This document shows, in pieces, positions 55,993 to 64,000 of a DNA stretch of 64,000 nt. A program made the translations under genes and the position numbers. Within the stretch, counting starts at the first letter, position 1, and each line of letters opens with the position of its first letter. The notes under the pieces were generated by a model. The model had not been told where the DNA came from and ran no database searches. It worked only from the letters and a program-made list of their open reading frames with translations. Source of the DNA: Gonatopus flavifemur (Eukaryota; Arthropoda; Insecta; Hymenoptera; Dryinidae); assembly GCA_018340375.1 (NCBI GenBank), contig JAFFJZ010000007.1, positions 21,736,001 through 21,800,000 on the forward strand, read 5' to 3'.

Positions 55993-57556
55993 GAAATTTG
56001 AAACTCAAGTACAGGTTTACAACCGCGAGTGCTCCTTCCCTATCATTGACAGTGAGTGAGACACTCTTCCGTGTGCTCATGTTTCTGTATGTCTTCCAGT
56101 GGATTTCACATTGGGGTGAGTGAAATTAAATGCGAGGAAGAGTAAACTTGTCACCCAAAGTTTCAAATACAGCTGAGTATTGACAAAGAAAACATATATT
56201 GCTTACTTCAACACTCGATCATTTGACCATCCGACAAGAATTTTTTACTGTATGTAAAACTGAATCAGTAAAAGATACCAACAATTGATGGAATTCTCGC
56301 CAGCAATCAGTATTGAGTATTCCATTTATTACATTCATAGGAGATTTATCTGTGTCTTGTGAATTCGGATGTGGGTGAGCGGGGGATAGTTCAACTAGCC
56401 AGGCAAGTGTTTCACTCTTTGGCGTTGGATCAATGATCTCCTTCCACAGTTGATGCAGCTGACTTGAAGAATTCGTACAAAGGTTAGGAAATACTGTGTT
56501 GTTCGGGATTATAATGTTCACGTATAACCTTTCAAAATCACGGTTGTTGTTACAACAATCACTTCCTTTCCTGTCTTTTCATTCTTCAGTTTCTGGTTGG
56601 GTTTGGTGAGGAACTCAGGATCAGGTAGACAAGTAATTATCTAGATGACATATATCTTATGAGTCAAGATTTATTCAAACCATTCTCAAGGCCTGTACCA
56701 ATTTTGCGCTAATAAACTCGTGCATCCGCGATCAAGTCAATAATTTCACAAGTGAGAATGAGGCTTCACAAAAAAATTTGAGAACAAATAATATGGATGA
56801 TTAAGATATTTTGCACTCATCTCATGTAATATTTGTGGTTCAATGATATGAATCAATCAACGCTTGAATGAACCAGTGAAGAACATGTGAGAGGAGAGGG
56901 GGAGAAGATCAATAGGAAAAAATCGAGATGATGATTTTTCACGCCTTCTCTAATTCTATTGCATTCATGAGGGATACTGTACGTTTACGAACACACATTA
57001 GACTAAGGAACGGAGATTTTATTTTCATTCTGTGAGTTTGTTATTTGAGATGAGAATTTTTTTTATCGTACGACCAGTCAATTTTTCTGAAAATAGAACG
57101 CGGGTTAAAATTTACACATTTGACATGGTTCTATGTGTATTTTGTGACGTACATTGTCGCACGTGTTCATTAATCACAGTCCAGTTGGCACACACCCTAA
57201 AACTATTAATGACGTTATTCAATCCAATCTTATAATAATATGGATATAACGAAGTCTTCAGAAAAATTTTCTCATTAGTTTAATAACTTTTAACCAGTCA
57301 CTCTATTTCCATCCTAAAATATGTATAGAATCGATGAAGAGTAACGATAGCAATATCGATACTATTCAATCATATGTTAATTCACTTTAATGATAAAATG
57401 GCTGTTGCAGTTCAATTGATTAAAAATGGTCCAAAAAAGTGTGACTTCAGTTTGATGCAAAACATTCCATTTATTATGAAATTTTTAATATTTTCAAAAT
57501 AGTAATCATGAAATTCTCAAATCACATGATTTTTAACTTTCATCAATGTTCAGTTC
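55993..57556. other. no gene recognised
   Basis: Frames at 56219-56521 (minus) and 57032-57235 (plus) have no recognisable domains, and no matched-end repeat was seen. Confidence 0.3.
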
Positions 57557-58223
57557 AAATCATGGGAGTGAAGCTAGTGGCGACGAGTTAATCCTCCGTT
57601 TGTGAACGTTTTCTGGTATCCTCCGTCTATAAACCAGGGTCATCTTTGTCCAACCGTTATTTAACCAATTCAAAACGATAAAAATAAATCTGAATAAATG
57701 CATGCTGCTCTTTACAAACCTTCAACTTGACATATCAATTATATTATTGTTCAAAATTGAATATTTGCTTATATTTTTGTTTGAAATAAAGCAAGCAAGA
57801 ATTGACCAAAATCGTTTGGACCGGGACATGAAATATACCCTGGTTTACAGACGAAGGATTGACAGTCGATTTATGTAACCCTTAATAGAATTGTTCTATC
57901 CAATATTTAAGCAGCCAATTCGTATAGTTGGGAGACACTGAAAATCAATTCCAATCAAAGAGTTACATCAATCGGCTGCTACACGGAGAAAAAAATCTAG
58001 GAACTAGCGTATGAGCACCGGTGACATATCAACAACCGCAAGAAGTTTCACATAGAAGAATATGAACATAGGCACTTATCGCATTGCCGCATGGGATGAG
58101 CGGATAGTTCCATCCTTTTATTTCAAGAATGTCGTCTTGCGATTGGTATGTGATCGGTGCTCATGCGCTAGTTCCTAGATCTTCTTCTCCGTGTAGCTCG
58201 TCGCTGCTAGCTTCACTCTCATG
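57557..58223. mobile_element. foldback with CATG(G/A)GAGTGAAGCTAG ends and a nested element
   Basis: catgggagtgaagctagtgg at the left mirrors gctagcttcactctcatg at the right. A second pair lies inside: ctccgtctataaaccagggt near 57622 against accctggtttacagacgaag near 57838. The CACGGAG element at 57982-58193 is inserted beside the right arm. It is non-coding. Confidence 0.75.
57982..58193. mobile_element. CACGGAGAAAAAA-ended foldback, TA duplication
   Basis: 212 bp with ends cacggagaaaaaaatctagg and tagatcttcttctccgtg, flanked by TA (57980-57981 and 58194-58195). The arms include aactagcgtatgagcaccg and its complement. It is nested in the 57557-58223 foldback. Confidence 0.85.
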
Positions 58224-58228
58224 TTTAA

Positions 58229-58432
58229 GGGGATACCAGCGGCTGGGCTTTGAAAAATTTTTTCGGGACGAACTACATAAAAATACGTACATTAATTCAA
58301 AATATCTCTCTGTACAGCATTTCTTGGACTGCTGAAGAAGTGCTGTACAGAGGCATATTTTGAATTATTGCGTGCATTTTTTTTTTCGTTTGTCCGGTAA
58401 AAATTATAGCGCTGGTGTCACGTTAAATCCAA
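58229..58432. mobile_element. TTAA-flanked MITE, copy 1
   Basis: TTAA lies at 58225-58228 and 58433-58436. The ends ggggataccagcg and, inward from the right, cgtgacaccagcg are related. The core pairs ttcaaaatatctctctgtac with gtacagaggcatattttgaa. TTAA target choice fits piggyBac or Kolobok; which one is undetermined. Confidence 0.7.
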
Positions 58433-58466
58433 TGATTATTATAATTGTTGTTTTCTAGTATCTATA

Positions 58467-58694
58467 CACTGTACAAAAACTTTCAGTAAATTTACCAAAA
58501 TTTATCGGGAAGCAATTAACCCGAGAAAAAGTCGGGAAAGTTACCGAGATTTTGATAAATTCACCCAAAAAATCGGTATTTTTACCGAAAAATTCGGTAA
58601 ATTTACCAAAATCTCGGTAACTTTCCCAACTTTTTGTCGGGTTAATTGCTTCCCGACAAATTTCGGTAAATCTACCGAAAGTGTTTTTAGAGTG
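58467..58694. mobile_element. CACTGTACAAAAAC-ended foldback of CGGTAAATTTACC words
   Basis: 228 bp. The ends are cactgtacaaaaac and gtttttagagtg, with TA on the left and TG on the right. The arms consist of ggtaa/ttacc, ccgaaa/tttcgg and cgggaag/cttcccg words. It is a strong palindrome and non-coding. Confidence 0.8.
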
Positions 58695-59190
58695 TGCAAC
58701 ATTTACTTCGTGCGGGTAAGAAAATTTCATCAGCATATCTTATTAAATGTATACATCCTCCCTCTCAGAGGTCCCTCTGTGTACCAACTGCAAGTCTACG
58801 CACGCATCACATTATTATGTATCAAACATCATCCCCATTACTTTCAAACTTGAAAGCATCAGATTGATGTAAAAGCTCCAGAACGTGATATTGTATACGA
58901 TGTCTGGAAAATAATACCGAAACATTTGCAAATTTTGAGAGAACTCTAGCTACACGGAGAGAAATTTCCCGACTAGAAATTTACCCCATGGACCAGATCA
59001 GGTAAACCTTGATCCAGATCAGGTCCTGATAAGGCAACCTCATCAGGACCTAACAAGTCATGTCACGCTGCACTATTATGAGGACCCCATCAGGAAAGAC
59101 TAATTAGGATTTTGTGAGGAATTCCTTACTAAAACCTCAAAAATAAATCAAAACTAATCTATGAGCCTGTGTGAAAATTGCAGTTCGGTT

Positions 59191-59549
59191 CCCGTACAGC
59201 ACAACCACCGATCCTCCACCTAGGACTTCGGTGGACTGGAGGTGGAGAATTGGTGGAGAAATGGGAGCCGTGGAAATAAGGGAGAGGCTCCGTTGAGGCA
59301 ACGGAGAGACGACGGAGAAATGTCCGCCCCTTGTATTTCCAGTGAAACTTGAATCCGTGAATTCATACATTCAGATTTGGTTACTTAAATGCACCAATAA
59401 GACTTATATTGAAAATACAGGGGGCGGACATTTCTCCGTCGCCTCTCCGTTGCCTCAACGGAGACTCTCCCTTATTTCCACGGCTCCCATTTCTCCACCT
59501 CCAGTCCACCGAAGTCCTAGGTGGAGGATCGGTGGTTGTGCTGTACGGG
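59191..59549. mobile_element. GC-rich 359-bp hairpin, CCCGTACAGCACAACC ends
   Basis: The two arms (59191-59341 and 59407-59549) are almost identical inverted copies around a 65-bp AT-rich loop. Arm landmarks are cccgtacagcacaaccaccg, ctaggacttcggtggactgg and gttgaggcaacggagag. The arms are far richer in G and C than their surroundings. Frames on either strand mirror each other and are by-products. The superfamily is unknown. Confidence 0.88.
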
Positions 59550-59599
59550 TTGACAGATGTGAGGTTAAATTTATGTGATCAACAAATGGATGAATTATT

Positions 59600-61170
59600 T
59601 TTGTGAAATGTGTGGTGGTTATTTCTTGAATAATGTGTATCAAAAAGTCTGTTAGTAAGTGCAAAATGATTAAGTAAATCAGTCATAGCTGTTGTAACGT
59701 GTCAAAAAATCGTAATTTGTTGATGCAGTGAAAATGAATTTTCTTCAAATACTTACATCAGCACTTCTAGGCAAAAACTCAGAGATCATATTGATTTTGT
59801 AAGAAATATGAGTCATGAAGAACTCATTTGATCAAAAATATGTCAAAAGAATGTTCAAAATGAATAACAAAAAACTTGAATTATTCACTTGCAGCTCGTC
59901 GGATGGTTTTATTTTTCAAATTGAAGAGCACTCTTGGAGTTGAAATTTTCAAATTTGAGAAAAAAGCCTTATCTTCTGAGTTGAATTTGTTGTTAGGGTG
60001 ATAATAAACTTGTAGGAAGAGTTTGAAAGTTGAGTGGAATCTATATTGATCAGGAAAGTCCAAATCGTGTGGCAAAAGTTAGAAAATCTGTCAATTTAGC
60101 TGACAGCGCATGGGTATTCTATCAGCTTTTCTTTACTAAACCAAATTCTGGCAGGAGAAATTCATCAAAATATAGTGAATTCAAAGTGATGTGAAGTAAG
60201 AGAGGACAGATACATGCATTCAATTTCATTAGTTATTATAAAAATGTTGACAAATATGGTAAGGCTATGTATGACTCAATGTATCGTCTCTCAATATTTT
60301 TGTTTCAATGATTTGCATTCTTGAGTGTGCATTTTCGTATCTTTTCACCAGTAACTAGTGTTGGGTTGAGAAAACATGTGTATTGAACCTGTTTCATAAA
60401 TATAATAACATTTATTTGTAGGAACGTGACACAACATTATTGGAATAAAAATATGGGAAGACGACACTTTGGATCTTCTATAGTCTTTTCTTATTTTTTA
60501 GAACGTTTATAAGAACGAATAAAATCTAATGAATATTTCGGTCCTCTCTTACTTCACATCACTTTGAATCCACTATATTTTGATGAATTTCTCCTGCTAG
60601 CATTTGGTTCAGTGAAGAAAAGCCCATGCGCCGTGAGCTAAGTTGACAGATTTTCTAACTTTTGCCACACGATTTGGACTTTCCTGATCAATATAGATTC
60701 CACTCAACTTTCAAACTCTTCTTACAAGTTTATCATCACCCTAACAACAAATTCAACGCATAAAATGAGGCTTTTTTCTGAAATTAACAAATTTCAACTC
60801 CAAGAGTACTCTTTAATTTGAAAAGTAAAACCATCCGTCGAGCTGAAAGTGAATAATTCAAGTTTTTTGCATTTCATTTTGAACATTCGCTTGAAATATT
60901 TTTGATCGAATGAGTTCTTCATGACCTTTATTATTACAAAATGATTGGGATTTCTGAGTTTTTTCCGAGAAATACTGATGTAAATTAATATTGATATAGA
61001 CATTGTCGTTGTTGATATTATCGTATATTTGAATAGAATTAATTGTCACCACATCAGCAACTTATGATTTTTTACATATTACAGCAGTGATAACTGATTC
61101 AATAATTCATTTTGCACTCAATAACAGATTTTTTTATGCGTATTAATCAAGAAATAACGAAAGAAGAGTA
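59600..61170. repeat. about 1.6-kb imperfect palindrome
   Basis: Left and right halves are inverted copies over almost their whole length, meeting near 60385. Matching landmarks are agtgcaaaatgattaa (59657) with cattttgcactcaataa (61109); atacttacatcagcact (59748) with actgatgtaaatta (60975); ttggactttcctgatcaata (60674) with its complement near 60045; and gtatcgtctctcaatatttt (60281) with a diverged complement near 60445. The arms look roughly 80% similar by eye. No terminal motif or target duplication was fixed. It is non-coding. Confidence 0.85.
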
Positions 61171-61893
61171 CTTGTTCGAAACTTATATTTGATTATGACG
61201 AAACACATATTCATTCAGTTCTATATACTCTTTGAATAATACTCAGATGATGTGATGTGTGGGAAAGAAAAATGATGCTGAATAGTCAATAAATCAACCT
61301 TATGAGAATTGTGATAAGTTAAATGAAATACTTATTTCGCTGGTGATGGTTGAACGTTTGCTAAGTTTTTTTCGCTGTATGCATAACGTGGAAAATCTTG
61401 TGAAATTTTCATAAGTTCCGCCTAATTAAAACCCAAATAGTTAGTTTTCAATTCACATTGAGAATAGATTGAACAAATTGTTCAACAGTTTTCAGAAGTA
61501 GGTAATGTGTTCGGAATGAAGGGATTGAATTTAAAAACAGGCACAGTTGAAAATCGTTCGAACATGTTCTTCTTATTGAAGGAAAATTTGTTTAATCAAA
61601 GAGTGTACAATCTGAAATCAAGTCTGTACATTCTTGTATTCAGTTTATCAAACTATGTCCATGATCTTAGGATGACCGAACGAGGTCCTGATGCGGATAC
61701 AGCGAGGAAAACCTACTTCGACCTTTTCAGGATAATTTGAGGAAATCCTGACTAGGATCAAATGAGGTCATCCATACGTGAGTCATCCACACCTAATTCT
61801 GATCAGGACCGTAACGGGTATTCCTTATTTCGGATGACCTTGTCAGGTCCTCATCATATGTTGGGTTAACCTGATGACAATTTCCAGTCGGGT

Positions 61894-62590
61894 TGTAGTC
61901 AAATTTACTATGTCAGTATTGTTTCCGAGGAACAGACTGACTTCCTAATGAATTTCACAAGGCTATATTTCCATCAATGCTATATAAATTGTTACTTCTA
62001 CTACAAGCACATAGCAATTTTTCAATCATCTCAATGTAATCAATATCAAAATAAATTTCACAGGAAACTCGTCACAAATTGGAAATGGAACCTTTGTTGA
62101 TTTCACAATTTCCATGAAAGGTTTTACTATGTTGTAATATGAAATTACTATGTTTCATGGCGAAAGTGAATGTTTGAAAATATTATTTCAAATTCGTTCA
62201 AATCTTATGATACGAACATTGTAATTCGCATAGAGGGCGTAGTAAATTCCATGATATGAAAAAGAATACAGTAGTACTGCGCCGACGCGAGCCGGCAGTT
62301 GAGTTGACGCGAATTCTGTAAAAGATTGAGTCACAATTTAAGAAAAAGTTCATCTTTCTCAATTCAAGTGATCTCCATTGATGAAGTTTTGTTCTGAAGA
62401 AAACACAGAAAATTGAACTTTAAATTCAAATCTTCCAAATTAAAAATCTACTCAGAATCAATTGAAGGTTATGCTCGCTGAAGAATGTCCAAGAGTCCTT
62501 GAACACCCCTATATGCATGCGTATCTAATTATTAAAACATTTTTTAATTAATGTATACAATCATATATCGTATATGTATATGTTTATGTA
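61894..62590. other. no gene recognised
   Basis: No supported frame or matched-end repeat. Confidence 0.3.
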
Positions 62591-62593
62591 TGC

Positions 62594-62814
62594 TAGATGT
62601 CCCAAAAAAATTCCAAAACCTTTCAAGGCGGGATTTCTCAGGAAAATCAAAGACAGTTTTCCCTCTGAACGAAATCCTTAGTTTCAGAGCTGATTTCAAT
62701 CAATCATGTAGGAGCATTTCCAGGAATTATTTTATTGAAAGAGGAAAAAAGAATCCTAGTTTTGTCTCAGGAATTACTCCTTGGAAGGTTCAGAATATTT
62801 TCTTGGACGCCCTG
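62594..62814. repeat. decayed GTCCCA...GGACGCCCTG element
   Basis: The left end agatgtcccaaaaaaattcc and the right end ttcttggacgccctg resemble the inverted ends (CAGGGTGTCCCA) of the element at 16.15-17.03 kb. The internal frame (62551-62850) has no domain. Confidence 0.45.
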
Positions 62815-62893
62815 TACATACATTCATATTATACATACATACAATTCTGAAATATCCCAAACGATTAGACACATAGTACTATGAAGCATTTAA

Positions 62894-63789
62894 GGGGGTC
62901 ATTAGAATTAGACAAGCCAAAAAGACGTATTAAAAAAATTTTTTTCATCAGGAAATTCTTATTCAATTGAACTGGAAGTTTGTAAGTTTGTTAACATAAT
63001 ATCAAAATATATAAAAAAATATTCTCTGTAATTTTTTATCGCAAAATAGGATAGCTTAAGGTGATACCAGCAACTTCTGCAGATGCAATCAGAAGCATTG
63101 ATTAGAAAAGGACACGACAAAAACTATTCTGACAAACTACTCGAAAACGTAGAGACGAAATGGAAATATCGCTCTGTACAGACCTTCTTTAATCAATCAA
63201 GATGGTCTGTAAACAGTAATATTTGCCTCTTATTGCTTTATCTTCGAATGATTTCTCAGAAAAGATTTGGCTCGGGTTGCATCGTCAGGGCTTATATCCC
63301 CTTAAAGATCACTCATAAAAAATCTGCGGGCACTCTTGAGATCGGAGTTTTTATTTGAAACATTCCACCAAAAAAATTTTTGTGAAAAATAGTTACAATT
63401 GGTCGGTAAACCTAAGAAAACTGGAAAATTTCTTTTTCGATCACCAATTTTGTCGAAAAACCTCCGCCAATCTTTGGACTTTCATTATTTTTCATTCTGT
63501 TCACGTTTAACGACAAATTATAAATATTTTTCACAACAGTTTTCTTGGTGGCATGTTTCAAACAAAAACTCCGACCTCCAGAGTTCCCGCAAATTTTTTT
63601 TATGGATTGTCTTTGAGCTATCTTATAACCGCAATTTTGAGATCAAAAATTACCAAAAAAATTTATTTATATACTTCAATATTATTTTAATAAACCTACA
63701 AAGTTCCATTTTAATTGAATGAAAACTTCCTGTAGAAAGAAAATTTTTTTATAGGCGTCTTCTTGGCTCGTCTAATTTTATTGAACCCC
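62894..63789. mobile_element. AGGGGGTCATTAGAATTAGAC-type foldback carrying a TTAA MITE
   Basis: gggggtcattagaattagac followed by aagcc at the left mirrors ggctcgtctaattttattga followed by acccc at the right. TTAA precedes the left end (62890-62893); the right flank is taaa. It contains the TTAA-flanked MITE at 63060-63301. Confidence 0.65.
63060..63301. mobile_element. TTAA-flanked MITE, copy 2
   Basis: TTAA lies at 63056-63059 and 63302-63305. The left end ggtgataccagcaacttc matches the family end at 58229 (ggggataccagcggct); the right end, read inward, is ggggatataagccctg. 242 bp; its frames have no domain. Confidence 0.65.
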
Positions 63790-64000
63790 TAAAAAAGGTT
63801 TTTTCATATATATCAGAAAAATTTACTGTGTTAGATTGTCATGAATGACGTTAACTATCACGATGCAATTTAATACGTTGACTATTCTGTTCTACTTTGA
63901 AACATTGTAATTTGTTCTATGTTTGGAACTTATTTCAATCGATTCTAAATTCACTATGTTCCACAGTGAATTCAACTGTGAACACAGTCTGTTCCTCCGA

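Larger units (their letters stand above)
58967..61893. mobile_element. CCCGACT-ended foldback family, copy 2, with two large palindromes inside
   Basis: Begins cacggagagaaatttcccga just after TA, then ctagaaatttaccccatgga and aggtcctga words. Ends near 61893 with aatttccagtcggg. It is in opposite orientation to the copy at 12.24-15.15 kb; the two share both ends and internal stretches. The segment at 59030-59041 preserves the target in which the hAT element inserted in copy 1. Two unrelated palindromes (59191-59549 and 59600-61170) lie inside. Confidence 0.7.

Noticed and set aside
59816..60925. Mirror-image frames in the two arms of the large palindrome (both contain KKLELFT and end in SWS followed by a stop)
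   Set aside because: Amino-acid-changing differences between the arms exceed silent ones by my count, and the left copy has an upstream stop. The shared frame reflects duplication, not selection on a protein.

Overview
The window looks like intergenic or intronic DNA from an AT-rich insect nuclear genome. A hymenopteran or other holometabolous insect is my guess from the mix of transposons and is not proven. There are no operons, and nearly every long open frame is a transposon, a transposon relic or chance. The only plausible host coding exon is a short signal-peptide exon at about 47.74-47.80 kb (+), ending in a good splice donor. CpG-rich patches near 6.4, 21.1 and 34.9 kb could be promoters or untranslated first exons.

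Layout. 0-3.65 kb: a decayed mariner transposase gene (+) split by a 5'-truncated RTE-type LINE (-) with a 10-bp target duplication. 3.8-7.6 kb: arrays of short self-complementary words and foldback elements, one interrupted by a hAT-type MITE. 7.95-9.24 kb: a structurally complete 1,286-bp mariner with an intact 345-codon D,D34D transposase gene, perfect inverted ends and a TA duplication. 9.6-10.1 kb: a MITE. 12.24-15.15 kb: a CCCGACT-ended element carrying a hAT transposon with an exact 8-bp duplication, which itself carries an RTE 3' end, a hAT MITE and a CCCACACA-ended foldback. 16-30 kb: mostly foldback elements. 26.6-27.8 kb: a 5'-truncated jockey/CR1-like LINE (-); a second, more decayed relative lies at 44.3-44.7 kb. 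30-49 kb: sparse, with a few MITEs and the signal-peptide exon. 49.4-63.8 kb: dense nested foldbacks, including a roughly 1.6-kb near-complete palindrome (59.60-61.17 kb), a GC-rich hairpin (59.19-59.55 kb), TTAA-flanked MITEs and a tRNA-derived SINE-like head.

The most interesting theme is a large set of non-coding elements whose interiors are chains of one short word and its reverse complement (AGCAAA/TTTGCT, CTCGA/TCGAG, AGATATCT, AGGTCCTGA and others). The word differs from element to element, while the ends fall into a few fixed classes: CAC(T/G/A)G...GTG with a 2-bp target duplication (TA, TG, TT or AA), CCCACACA...TGTGTGGG, and hAT-like ends with 8-bp duplications. No autonomous partner for the first two classes is visible here. 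All boundaries and identities come from reading the sequence; no database was searched.
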